Source of the DNA: Treponema sp. | Lineage (GTDB): Bacteria > Spirochaetota > Spirochaetia > Treponematales > Treponemataceae | Direction: 5' to 3' | Assembly: GCA_024402535.1 (NCBI GenBank) | Contig: JAKSTN010000026.1 | Span: 1-38,096 of the forward strand | DNA: 38,096 bases | Part shown: positions 30,692 to 38,096 of the stretch, one piece after another | Numbering within the stretch: position 1 is the stretch's first letter | Layout: each line of letters opens with the position of its first letter | The notes under the pieces: generated by a model | Seen by the model: only the letters and a program-made list of their open reading frames with translations | Told to the model about the DNA's origin: nothing | The model's database searches: none | Made by a program: the position numbers and the translations under genes

Positions 30692-31555
30692 CTAGTTTTT
30701 GAACGGATCTTTGCTTTGATCCACAGTATTCAGTTCGCCAACGTTTACGATGTAGCGTGAGCCCGGCATACTTTTCAAAACTTCCTGATAATCGTAGGAA
30801 AGTTTTTCGGTCTTCTCGCCTTCCAGGACTTTTTTCATGGCCGGGCTCGGGTTCAGTTTCTCAGCACGCAAAAAAAGTTCGTTTCTCGGAGTTGCCCTTG
30901 CCGTTACGCGAAGCTTTTCAATAATGGCAGCCATTTCAACATCATCTTTATAGGTGCTGACTTTGTCTTGATCCATCATCATACTGCAGACTTTGTCCTG
31001 CTTTTTGTCAAAGTAATAAACCACAGCTTTTGAATTTTCATCTTCAACAGTTTTATCAGCTTCGACTTTTTCAAGTCCAAGTGCAACAATCTGACCAAAT
31101 TTTAAACCTTTAGTTTCTTCTACAATAATTGCAGGAAGAGCATTCTCTGCCACATAATTTTTATAAATCCAGAAATCCACATTATCAGAAACGGCATGAA
31201 TATAAGTTTCTGCATTTTCTTTTTCATCATAAAGGTTCAGGGTTCTGACGGCTCCATTCACCTGAACGGTTTCAAAGGCGTTTCCACGGGAAAGAGATTT
31301 CATCTTATGCATCTGGTTGTCCCGGCCAAGAACATTAAGCCCGGCATTTGGCGAAAGCACAACAGAAGGAAGAAGCTGTTCTTCGAACAAATCTAAGGAA
31401 TCAGGAATTTCAAAATCAGTTACTTCGGTTACAGGCACAGTTGTCTGATTTGCTGACTCTTCAGTTTTTCCTTTACAGGAAGAAAGCCCTGAAATAATAA
31501 AAAGTGATGAAATCAGAAAAGTTGAAGAACAAATTTTCAAGCTAAGCTTTTTCAT
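30692..31555 (-). CDS. Lipoprotein with SH3-like region, in the sugar ABC operon
   Basis: 287 residues. A signal peptide ends in the lipobox LSSC (about C27). After an acidic linker, residues about 60-150 look like bacterial SH3-type repeats (SVVLSPNAGLNVLGRDNQMHKMKSLSRGNAFETVQVNG and NVDFWIYKNYVAENALPAIIVEE). The rest is a mixed alpha/beta domain with no motif I recognise. It is not a solute-binding protein by sequence, although it sits between the ATPase gene (3-base gap) and the MalF-type gene (19-base gap). A cell-wall-binding or transporter-accessory role is an inference from SH3 domains and position. Confidence 0.65.
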   Translation of the reverse strand: MKKLSLKICSSTFLISSLFIISGLSSCKGKTEESANQTTVPVTEVTDFEIPDSLDLFEEQLLPSVVLSPNAGLNVLGRDNQMHKMKSLSRGNAFETVQVNGAVRTLNLYDEKENAETYIHAVSDNVDFWIYKNYVAENALPAIIVEETKGLKFGQIVALGLEKVEADKTVEDENSKAVVYYFDKKQDKVCSMMMDQDKVSTYKDDVEMAAIIEKLRVTARATPRNELFLRAEKLNPSPAMKKVLEGEKTEKLSYDYQEVLKSMPGSRYIVNVGELNTVDQSKDPFKN

Positions 31556-31558
31556 AGA

Positions 31559-32593
31559 CTAAAGTCTTTCTCCCTCTTCGCTGAACCAGTAAACTTTATT
31601 TTCTTTTAAGCCCAAAGTGATTTCTCCAGGCTCAAGATTTTTTGCATCATCTGAATCAACAATGGCGCGGATAGTGCCGCTTTCAGAGTCAGGATGTTTT
31701 AAAAGGAGTGTTGTATCTCGTCCTTGAGTTTCAACCCGTTCCAAAGTAAAAGTCATTTTCTGGGAAGTTGTTTCATTAACAATAAAAGCTTCAGGTCTTA
31801 TTGCCATGAAACATTTTTTTCCGTTTTTTTCAGTCCGCAAAACATTTACTGGAGGAGTTCCAAGGAACTTTGCAACGAACAGATTTGCAGGATTATCATA
31901 AACTTCCTGAGGCTTTCCAATCTGCTGAACTGCGCCGTCTTTCATCACAACAATCATGTCGGAAATGCTCATAGCTTCGTCCTGGTCGTGAGTAACAAAA
32001 ATTGTAGTGATTCCGGTTTCTTTTTGAATACGGCGGAGTTCTTCCCGTGTCTGAAGGCGAAGACGTGCGTCCAGGTTTGAAAGAGGTTCATCAAGCAGCA
32101 GCACCGGCGGGCGTTTTACAAGAGCACGGGCAATTGCAACACGCTGCTGCTGACCGCCTGAAAGCTCCTTTGGTTTTCGTTCAAGAAATTTTTCTATCTG
32201 AACAACGCGGGCAGCTTCTTCTACCCTGTTCTTGATTTCTTCTTTTGAAAGTTTTTCCTTCCCTTTTAAGTTTTCCAGAGGGAAAGCAATATTCTGTGCT
32301 ACAGAAAGATGCGGATACAAAGCGTAGTTCTGGAACACAAGTCCAACCCCGCGGTTTTCTGTCGGGACTTTTGTCACATCATTTTCACCAAAAAAGATTT
32401 TTCCTTCTGTCGGTTCAAGAAGACCTGCAATCATGTAAAGAGTTGTCGATTTTCCACATCCGCTTGGTCCCAGAAGTGCTATCAGTTTTCCATCAGGAAT
32501 TTCAAAATCAAAATTATCAACTGCAATTACTTCGGATTTATCTTTCCCACGGCTTGGGAAACGTTTTGTCAGGTTCTTTAATGTGATGGTCAT
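31559..32593 (-). CDS. Sugar ABC transporter ATP-binding protein, MsmK/UgpC type
   Basis: 344 residues. Walker A GPSGCGKST, Q-loop in VFQNYALYPHLSV, signature LSGGQQQRVAIARAL, Walker B VLLLDEPLSNLDARL, and H-loop FVTHDQDEAMS are all intact. A C-terminal regulatory domain of the TOBE/OB type follows (VAKFLGTPPVNVLR, FMAIRPEAFIV). It is a little shorter than the usual 360-370 residues. It drives the MalF/MalG-type permeases and may serve several sugar systems, as MsmK-type ATPases do. There is no Shine-Dalgarno; TATAAT lies 6 bases before the ATG, so the mRNA is probably leaderless. Confidence 0.93.
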   Translation of the reverse strand: MTITLKNLTKRFPSRGKDKSEVIAVDNFDFEIPDGKLIALLGPSGCGKSTTLYMIAGLLEPTEGKIFFGENDVTKVPTENRGVGLVFQNYALYPHLSVAQNIAFPLENLKGKEKLSKEEIKNRVEEAARVVQIEKFLERKPKELSGGQQQRVAIARALVKRPPVLLLDEPLSNLDARLRLQTREELRRIQKETGITTIFVTHDQDEAMSISDMIVVMKDGAVQQIGKPQEVYDNPANLFVAKFLGTPPVNVLRTEKNGKKCFMAIRPEAFIVNETTSQKMTFTLERVETQGRDTTLLLKHPDSESGTIRAIVDSDDAKNLEPGEITLGLKENKVYWFSEEGERL

Positions 32594-32599
32594 AATCTG

Positions 32600-32605
32600 A
32601 TTATA
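32600..32605 (-). promoter_or_regulatory. -10 box of the ATPase gene (leaderless type)
   Basis: TATAAT on the minus strand, 6 bases before the ATG at 32593. No good -35 is seen. The whole divergent spacer to the gtrA-like gene is only 30 bases. Confidence 0.5.
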
Positions 32606-32609
32606 GCAC

Positions 32610-32615
32610 TATATT
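32610..32615 (+). promoter_or_regulatory. -10 box of the GtrA-family gene (leaderless type)
   Basis: TATATT, 8 bases before the ATG at 32624; TGGTCA 17 bases upstream is a weak -35 inside the divergent gene. There is no Shine-Dalgarno. Confidence 0.4.
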
Positions 32616-32623
32616 TAAACAAT

Positions 32624-33040
32624 ATGACAGACGCAAAAAAGAAAGAAATCATCAGAGCCGTAAAATTCACTTTTTTTTCAATTTCAGCAGGCCTTATCGA
32701 AATGGCCGTCTTCGCGCTCCTTGAATGGCTCACCCCATGGCCATACTGGCCGAATTATCTCATAGCCCTTGTTTTATCTGTAGTCTGGAATTTTACACTG
32801 AACCGTGAGTTCACTTTCAAATCGGCAAACAATATTCCTGTCGCAATGCTTAAGGTTGCCCTCTTCTACGCAGTTTTCACACCCGCATCAACAATCGGCG
32901 GTAACTACCTGGCAGAAACAGTGGGATTAAATGACTTCATAGTCACAGTCTTAAATATGCTCTGCAATTTTGTTCTTGAATATCTGTACGACAGATTCAT
33001 TGTTTTTGGTAAAAGCATTGATACAAAAGAAACAAAGTAA
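32624..33040 (+). CDS. GtrA-family membrane protein
   Basis: 138 residues with four hydrophobic segments, as expected for the family. FFSISAGLIEMAVFALLE, the second segment YLIALVLSVVWNFTLNREFTF (N-x-T-x-N-R-x-F-x-F is the hallmark), and the last segment NMLCNFVLEYLYDRFIVFG match GtrA proteins. These are thought to flip or carry lipid-linked sugars or help polysaccharide modification in the inner membrane. No glycosyltransferase partner is adjacent. It is convergent with the patatin gene, with only 14 bases between stops. Confidence 0.88.
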   Translation: MTDAKKKEIIRAVKFTFFSISAGLIEMAVFALLEWLTPWPYWPNYLIALVLSVVWNFTLNREFTFKSANNIPVAMLKVALFYAVFTPASTIGGNYLAETVGLNDFIVTVLNMLCNFVLEYLYDRFIVFGKSIDTKETK

Positions 33041-33054
33041 ACAAGATTCCGGCT

Positions 33055-35034
33055 TTACCAGCTTTCTTTAAGAGAAAGTCCGAAGACAGGTTTTACAGCA
33101 GAAAAATCCCATCCGCCGTAACCCATAAAATTCATCTTGTATAATCCCATAAAAGCAAACTGAATTTCTGCAAAAGCACCTGTTGCCATATGGATTCCTT
33201 TGTCTGATTTTTGTGTCAGGACCATATCATAATAGGCACCGACTTTTGTTTTTTCTAAAAGGAAAGATTCCATAAATGAAACGCTCATATCTGTTTTATA
33301 GAAGAACATTTCTCCCTGAATAAGATTTGAAAAGCCTTTCAACGTCTCATTTACATTCTGAAGATTTCCGCGCCAGAAATCTTTCTGAACCAAAGAAATG
33401 CCTTTACTGTTTTTCTGAACTTTAATTGAATCACCTAAACTGAATCCAATAAAAGGAAATGCCGTAATATTGATCTTTGCATTTCCACCAAATCCAAGAC
33501 TATCAGAAAAGTTCTCACCTTCAATTCCGAAGTTTTTCACATTCTGGCTATAATATCCGTAAGGAACAGTTCTTATCTGAAAACTTTTTCCACTGTATGC
33601 AATATCAATTCCAGTCTTGCAGAATAAATCAAATGATGAAAGTTCGCCGGTAATAAAAGGCTTTACATAAAATCCAGGAAGGAAAAACTGCTTGAACGAA
33701 ATTTCCTGTCCGCCATACCAGCCTGGATTTTTTTCATAATCCATAAACAACTGACCCATAGTAAGAAATCCGAAACCGGCATCATTGGTTGTTTTGAACG
33801 TAACATCACAACCAAAATTATTTCCGCCGGCATAAGCACCGCCCCGCAGATAAAAATTTCCCAAATCTGCAAAACCGTAAACACCTGCAGAAAAATTTTC
33901 ATTCAGATCAAAAAGAGGAGCATCCATAAATGGAATATTCGGACGGATTTTTACGCCTGCATAAAATTCATTAGAAACAGGCTTGTCACCATAATCCAGG
34001 CTCATAAGTGTTTTTCGGACTGACTGCCTTCGCATTTCTCTGACAGCAGAAAACTCCGGATCACTGTAATCAAAACCGCCGCTTACAGGCACTGGATTAT
34101 TTTTAAGAAAATCTTCCGTGCTTTTTTCACCCACGCGGATAATTTTTTCTATCTGACTGAAATCCATGAATGAAAATTTTTCAACTTCGTTACGAATGTA
34201 CGGAATATTATTTTCATGAATTTGCCGAACCGCCACACGTTCTTTTCCTATTGAAAAAGCTCTGTTCAGAACAACAATTATGTTATTAAGATTCACTTCC
34301 GGAGTATAAAAGGCTGTAGACAAAAGAACATTATCCGAAAGCTCCATGGCAATACCAAGCTGTCCGATATCTACAGTTCCGGCATCTGTAAGCTTTACGC
34401 GATATTTATTCTCACCATCGTCAATTACGTAATCCACAGGTTCCATGGTAAAAACCATGGAAAAGGCTGCGGTCATAATCTTTGAAAAATCTCCGCTTGA
34501 AAAATAAATAAGCCGTTTGGAAATCAAATCTTCACAAGGAATTACGACAGGAATGATACAGTCTTCCAGATCAAATGTTTTTCCCGGAAACAGGCGCATA
34601 AGAACATCGCGGAAATATCGCTGATTCAGAGCTCCGCCGCGCAGCGGGAAAACCAGATCAAAGAATGAATTTATATCCAGATTTGTAATAAGGTATTCAA
34701 TATCATCAGGACTGAAACCTGCTGAATAAAGCATACCGATTATGGCGCCCATACTGTTTGCAACAATTACATCAGGCTTAATATTGTTCTGTTCCAGAAC
34801 ACGGAGAACCCCGATATGGGCATAAGCACGGGCCGAACCTCCTGCAAGAACAAGCACCAGAGGTTCCCGTTCTTTTCGCACAGATTCCAGCCGCTGATTC
34901 AGCTTTTCACGCCCCACATATACAGGCAAATCCTGATCGAAAATATCACTTTCAATAACCGGAGTTTTTGAAGATGCAAAAATCAAAAATGAAAGCATAA
35001 AGAATGAAAAGCAGATAAAAAACTTTTTAATCAT
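33055..35034 (-). CDS. Patatin-like phospholipase with predicted C-terminal outer-membrane barrel
   Basis: 659 residues with a signal peptide (MIKKFFICFSFFMLSFLIFA). A patatin domain spans about 55-290: oxyanion region LVLAGGSARAYAHIGVLRVLE, nucleophile elbow VIVANSMGAIIG and Asp motif LTDAGTVD. The catalytic Ser and Asp are kept, but the motifs deviate: A-N-S-M-G for G-x-S-x-G, GGSARA for GGGARG, and DAG for DGG. After a connecting region, residues from about 345 on are Gly- and aromatic-rich strands (SAGVYGFADLGNFYLRGGAYAGG, AFAEIQFAFMGLYKMNFMGYGG) ending in LKESW, like the barrel of type Vd secreted patatins (PlpD, FplA) or of the surface-antigen family. It would be an outer-membrane lipolytic protein. 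AGGGG precedes the ATG, with TATAAT at 35058-35063. Confidence 0.83.
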   Translation of the reverse strand: MIKKFFICFSFFMLSFLIFASSKTPVIESDIFDQDLPVYVGREKLNQRLESVRKEREPLVLVLAGGSARAYAHIGVLRVLEQNNIKPDVIVANSMGAIIGMLYSAGFSPDDIEYLITNLDINSFFDLVFPLRGGALNQRYFRDVLMRLFPGKTFDLEDCIIPVVIPCEDLISKRLIYFSSGDFSKIMTAAFSMVFTMEPVDYVIDDGENKYRVKLTDAGTVDIGQLGIAMELSDNVLLSTAFYTPEVNLNNIIVVLNRAFSIGKERVAVRQIHENNIPYIRNEVEKFSFMDFSQIEKIIRVGEKSTEDFLKNNPVPVSGGFDYSDPEFSAVREMRRQSVRKTLMSLDYGDKPVSNEFYAGVKIRPNIPFMDAPLFDLNENFSAGVYGFADLGNFYLRGGAYAGGNNFGCDVTFKTTNDAGFGFLTMGQLFMDYEKNPGWYGGQEISFKQFFLPGFYVKPFITGELSSFDLFCKTGIDIAYSGKSFQIRTVPYGYYSQNVKNFGIEGENFSDSLGFGGNAKINITAFPFIGFSLGDSIKVQKNSKGISLVQKDFWRGNLQNVNETLKGFSNLIQGEMFFYKTDMSVSFMESFLLEKTKVGAYYDMVLTQKSDKGIHMATGAFAEIQFAFMGLYKMNFMGYGGWDFSAVKPVFGLSLKESW

Positions 35035-35057
35035 ACGAAATCCCCTTTCTAAGAAAA

Positions 35058-35063
35058 ATTATA
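35058..35063 (-). promoter_or_regulatory. -10 box of the patatin-like gene
   Basis: TATAAT on the minus strand, 23 bases before the ATG at 35034, with AGGGG between. The -35 is not clear. This is a normal leadered arrangement, divergent from htpG. Confidence 0.5.
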
Positions 35064-35127
35064 CCATGGTTTTATCTTCAATTTTTTTTTATTTGCCGTT
35101 TTTCCATTTTTTCATTATTTTTAAACA

Positions 35128-35133
35128 TATAAT
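35128..35133 (+). promoter_or_regulatory. -10 box of htpG
   Basis: TATAAT, 22 bases before the ATG at 35156, with GAGG 7 bases before the ATG. No CIRCE element or clear heat-shock-type box is seen in the T-rich upstream sequence. Confidence 0.5.
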
Positions 35134-35155
35134 TTCTTATTTTCGAGGCTATTTA

Positions 35156-37141
35156 ATGGCAAAACATGAATTTCAGACAGAAGTAAACCAGCTTCTTAAA
35201 CTCCTTATTCATTCACTTTATTCAAACAAAGACATCTTCCTGCGCGAAATTGTTTCAAACGGATCAGATGCTCTGGACAAACTTAAATATCTGACAGTTT
35301 CAGACGAAGCTTACAAAAACATTAAATTTGAACCACGTCTGGACATCACTTTTGACGAAAAGGACGCTGTGCTCACAGTTCAGGATTCCGGAATCGGTAT
35401 GAGCGAAGACGACCTGAACAACAACCTGGGTACAATTGCACGCTCAGGAACAAAAGCTTTCATGGAACAGCTCACAGCTGACGCAAGCAAGAACTCAAAC
35501 CTTATCGGTCAGTTCGGTGTTGGTTTCTACTCGGCTTTCATGGCTGCAAAAAAAATCGATGTTTACACACGCAAAGCTGCCGGCGACGGAAAAATCATGC
35601 ACTGGTCATCTGACGGTACAAACTCTTACGAAATTGATGAAGTTGCCGCTGACTCAGTAAAAGCAAAGCAGTACGGTTTTGACAAAGCTGAACTTACAGG
35701 TTCTGCAATCGAAATCCACCTGAACGACGAATCAAAAGAATATGCTTCAAGATGGAAGATTGAAGAACTGATCAAAAAATATTCAGACCATATCGCCTTC
35801 CCAATCTACCTGCACTACGAATCAAAAAAATACAACGACAAAGGCGAAGTTGAATCTTCAGAAAACAAAGTAGACCAGGTAAACTCTGCTTCAGCACTCT
35901 GGAAAAAATCTAAGAGCGAACTTAAAGCCGAAGACTACAACGAATTCTACAAGACAATCGGACACGACGGACAGGATCCGCTCCACTACGTTCACACACA
36001 CGCAGAAGGAACTCAGGAATACACAACTCTGTTCTTTATTCCACAGGCAGCTCCATTCGACATGTACCAGGCAGATTACAAAAGCGGCGTAAAACTTTAC
36101 GTTAAACGCGTATTCATTACAGATGACGACCGCGAACTTCTTCCTGCTTACCTGCGCTTTGTTCGCGGTATCATCGACTCGGAAGATCTTCCACTGAACG
36201 TTAGCCGTGAAATCCTGCAGCAGAACAGAATCCTTGAAACAATCAAAAAGCAGTCTGTAAAAAAACTCCTTTCTGAATTCAAGAAAATGGGAGAAGCTGC
36301 AGACAAACTTAAGAACGCAAAGAACGACGACGGAACTGCAAAAACTCTGTCTGACGACGAAAAAGCAAAAGTTGAAAAATGGAACAAGTTCGTAAAGAAC
36401 TACAACCGCCCGATGAAAGAAGGCCTCTACGGCGACTGGGAAAACAAAGAAGAAATCTCAGAAATCGTACGCTTCAAATCAACTGATGCTTCAGGAACAG
36501 GCGACGACAACTACACAAGCTTTGCAGATTACGTTCAGCGCATGAAGCCTGAACAGAAAGCAATCTACTACATCTCAGGCAGCGACGAAAACAACCTGCG
36601 CCAGAATCCGCTCCTTAAAGCTTACGTTGCAAAAGGCTTTGAAGTTCTGATCATGTGCGACGACATTGACGATGTTGTTATGCCAACTGTAGGCAAATAC
36701 AAAGACTTTGAACTTAAGGCTGTAAACCGTTCAGGAAGCGACGAAGACCTGGGAATCAACAAAGAAGAAACAGAAAAGAAAGAACAGGAATTCGGTGCAA
36801 CACTGGTAAAAATCAAGAACGTTCTTGGTGACCGCGTTAAGGAAGTTAAGCTTTCAAAAACACTTACTGCCGAAAACCCATCTTGTATCGTGATTGATGA
36901 AAACGATCCTGGTTACCAGATGATGCAGATGATGCGCGCCATGGGACAGGACGCTCCTGACCTTAAACCAATTCTTGAAGTTAATGCCGATCATCCGATC
37001 GTTTCAAAACTCAAGGACGATGATTCAAACGCTGCAGACGTTGCCGAAGTTCTTCTGGACCAGGCAATGCTCATTGCCGGCATGAACCTGAAAGAACCAG
37101 CAACATTCGTTAAGGCTCTGAACAACCTTTTGAGTAAATAG
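35156..37141 (+). CDS. htpG: Chaperone HtpG (Hsp90)
   Basis: 661 residues from the ATG at 35156, chosen because GAGG precedes it and MAKHEFQTEVNQLLKLLIHSLYSNKDIFLREI is the family start; an upstream in-frame ATG lies before the promoter. The GHKL ATPase domain is intact: SNGSDALDKL, VQDSGIGMSEDDL, GTIARSGTKAF and GQFGVGFYSAFM. The middle domain has RFVRGIIDSEDLPLNVSREILQQN with the catalytic Arg region, and the C-terminal dimerisation domain carries the last 130 or so residues. It lacks the MEEVD tail, as in bacteria. It is slightly longer than typical bacterial HtpG. It is a cytoplasmic ATP-dependent chaperone and a single gene with its own terminator. Confidence 0.97.
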   Translation: MAKHEFQTEVNQLLKLLIHSLYSNKDIFLREIVSNGSDALDKLKYLTVSDEAYKNIKFEPRLDITFDEKDAVLTVQDSGIGMSEDDLNNNLGTIARSGTKAFMEQLTADASKNSNLIGQFGVGFYSAFMAAKKIDVYTRKAAGDGKIMHWSSDGTNSYEIDEVAADSVKAKQYGFDKAELTGSAIEIHLNDESKEYASRWKIEELIKKYSDHIAFPIYLHYESKKYNDKGEVESSENKVDQVNSASALWKKSKSELKAEDYNEFYKTIGHDGQDPLHYVHTHAEGTQEYTTLFFIPQAAPFDMYQADYKSGVKLYVKRVFITDDDRELLPAYLRFVRGIIDSEDLPLNVSREILQQNRILETIKKQSVKKLLSEFKKMGEAADKLKNAKNDDGTAKTLSDDEKAKVEKWNKFVKNYNRPMKEGLYGDWENKEEISEIVRFKSTDASGTGDDNYTSFADYVQRMKPEQKAIYYISGSDENNLRQNPLLKAYVAKGFEVLIMCDDIDDVVMPTVGKYKDFELKAVNRSGSDEDLGINKEETEKKEQEFGATLVKIKNVLGDRVKEVKLSKTLTAENPSCIVIDENDPGYQMMQMMRAMGQDAPDLKPILEVNADHPIVSKLKDDDSNAADVAEVLLDQAMLIAGMNLKEPATFVKALNNLLSK

Positions 37142-37200
37142 GACCCCCTGCGGTAGCGAAACGGTGCAGAAGGTACACCAGCGGTAGCTCGCAGGCAGGA

Positions 37201-37232
37201 ACGCCGTCCCATTCGGGACGGCGTTTTTTTTT
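37201..37232 (+). terminator. Rho-independent terminator of htpG
   Basis: A 10-bp stem, ACGCCGTCCC with GGGACGGCGT, a 4-base loop ATTC and T9. Between it and the htpG stop is a 59-base GC-rich stretch with two GCGGTAGC units. The T run abuts the stop of the convergent DUF2971 gene. Confidence 0.92.
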
Positions 37233-38056
37233 CAGAACCTTCGTAACGGACATTCAGAATATTTTATCTTATCTGAAAGTTTTCCAACCCCTTCAGATTC
37301 AAAATAATCGGAAAGAATTTCTTTCGTAACCAGAGCCTGGGGTCCGATACAAATTTCTTTGAAAAGCTCCACATATTCAAAACCAAGTTTTTTACACACA
37401 TCCCTCAGATTCAGAATGAAATATTTTTTTATATTCGTTTCTTCTATAAAAAAATGAGGTTTTCCAAGGTATTCCTTTTCTGTTGGCAAAGTTACTATTC
37501 TGTATTCTTTTTCGCTTATAAACGAAGGATGCTTAAATAAAGGCGAACTGTTAACAAGACTGTGAAAAAGTTCCCGGATTTTCTCTTTGTCTTCAGTCAC
37601 AAAATCATCCTTTAGATTTTTTATCAAATCAGACAATTCTTTTACAACTTCCAGCTCTTCAACATTTGACGCGTAATTCACCTGACATAAAGGTGTATGG
37701 CTTTCTTCCCCGATTTTTGCAAGCATCTCTTTGTCAAAAGCAATGCAGACTCCCATACCATTTTTACCGTAACGAGCCCATTGAGCAGCATCATCTGAAT
37801 ATTCGCTGAAACAGCTTGCATAACTTGAAAGAGAATTAAAATCTTTCAGATTTTCATCAAAAAGAGCATCAGTTTTTGAATACAGTTCTTCTGGCAGTTG
37901 ATTCTTTACTGCTCTTTTCAGCTGCTTGATAAAATACTGCATTTCCTGACTGTCATTCATTCTGCGAAGATTCCAGAGCCAGATTTCTCCGTTGGAAATA
38001 ATCCCCCGCATGGCATTAAAGTCTGTATAGTGATAAAGAAGCTTTATATTCTGCAT
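37232..38056 (-). CDS. DUF2971-family protein
   Basis: 274 residues, soluble, no signal peptide. The N-terminal pattern LYHYTDFNAMRGIISNGEIWLWNLRRMNDSQEM, then SYASCFSEYSDDAAQWARYGKNGMGVCIAFD, and later FISEKEYRIVT followed by ICIGP, fit DUF2971. The arrangement Y-H-Y-T, a Trp-rich strand and a late Glu is reminiscent of ADP-ribosyltransferase-like folds, but this is only an impression. Family members turn up in variable regions of genomes; the function is unknown. The gene stands alone, convergent with htpG. No Shine-Dalgarno is present; TATAAT lies 6 bases before the ATG. Confidence 0.75.
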   Translation of the reverse strand: MQNIKLLYHYTDFNAMRGIISNGEIWLWNLRRMNDSQEMQYFIKQLKRAVKNQLPEELYSKTDALFDENLKDFNSLSSYASCFSEYSDDAAQWARYGKNGMGVCIAFDKEMLAKIGEESHTPLCQVNYASNVEELEVVKELSDLIKNLKDDFVTEDKEKIRELFHSLVNSSPLFKHPSFISEKEYRIVTLPTEKEYLGKPHFFIEETNIKKYFILNLRDVCKKLGFEYVELFKEICIGPQALVTKEILSDYFESEGVGKLSDKIKYSECPLRRF

Positions 38057-38062
38057 AAGTAC

Positions 38063-38068
38063 ATTATA
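38063..38068 (-). promoter_or_regulatory. -10 box of the DUF2971 gene (leaderless type)
   Basis: TATAAT on the minus strand, 6 bases before the ATG at 38056. A perfect 12-bp palindrome, TTTCTTAAGAAA (38075-38086), lies within the spacer just upstream and could be an operator. No good -35 is seen. Confidence 0.5.
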
Positions 38069-38096
38069 TCAGATTTTCTTAAGAAACCACCGTAAG

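Noticed and set aside
35066..35155. 30-residue hydrophobic extension of HtpG
   Set aside because: It lies over the -10 region and has no ribosome-binding site. Hsp90 is cytoplasmic and the family begins at MAKHEF, which has GAGG in front.
35035..35155. CIRCE or other heat-shock operator before htpG
   Set aside because: The T-rich spacer holds no TTAGCACTC/GAGTGCTAA-type inverted repeat and no recognisable alternative heat-shock -35.

Overview
The window looks like a chromosomal segment of a host-associated spirochaete, most likely a Treponema. This is inferred from gene families (a CotH-type lipoprotein, an OmpA-domain protein with a long N-terminal region, many lipoproteins with short lipoboxes, a patatin with a predicted C-terminal barrel, a CinA C-domain protein standing alone) and from AT-rich genes interrupted by short GC-rich blocks. 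No rRNA is present, and only the 5' half of one tRNA is in the window. I call 31 protein genes; nothing looks like a prophage, a transposase or a CRISPR array.

Layout. 1-1900: partial tRNA with a strong promoter and a glycoside-hydrolase-like gene, all minus strand. 2075-7183: a plus-strand run made of a RelB/RelE-type toxin-antitoxin pair, an OmpA-domain protein, a radical SAM protein and an HD phosphohydrolase; two of the junctions are 4-base ATGA overlaps. 7175-8635: minus-strand S41 peptidase lipoprotein. 8818-10787: plus-strand ArsB/NhaD-type permease and cytidylate-kinase-like gene, ending at a terminator shared with a convergent MATE exporter. 12238-13650: CinA C-domain protein and ProB, minus strand, separated by a GC-rich block. 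13651-14377: a 727-base gene-free stretch holding GC-rich repeats and three copies of a 43-base inverted repeat. 14378-18331: CotH/InlB-repeat lipoprotein and a small exported protein.

18427-21306 is an energy-coupling-factor transporter (EcfT, double ATPase EcfA, TrpP-like S component) behind a consensus promoter whose -35 and -10 are each covered by a copy of the same 18-base palindrome, so repression by an unidentified protein is likely. 21405-32593 is a scattered carbohydrate-uptake locus: solute-binding lipoprotein with an oxidoreductase, two envelope genes, a membrane-embedded LuxR-type regulator, two permeases, an SH3-like lipoprotein and an MsmK/UgpC-type ATPase. A SulP anion transporter on the opposite strand sits between the two permease genes. 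32624-38056: GtrA-family protein, patatin-like surface protein, HtpG and a DUF2971 protein.

The most notable signals are (i) the three 11-21-11 inverted repeats at 13972-14265, (ii) a recurrent promoter layout in which a -10 hexamer lies 6-9 bases before the start codon with no Shine-Dalgarno sequence, implying leaderless mRNAs for about nine genes here, (iii) the twin operator on the ECF promoter, and (iv) an 11-base direct repeat beside the LuxR-type gene. All functions are from reading motifs; no database search was run.
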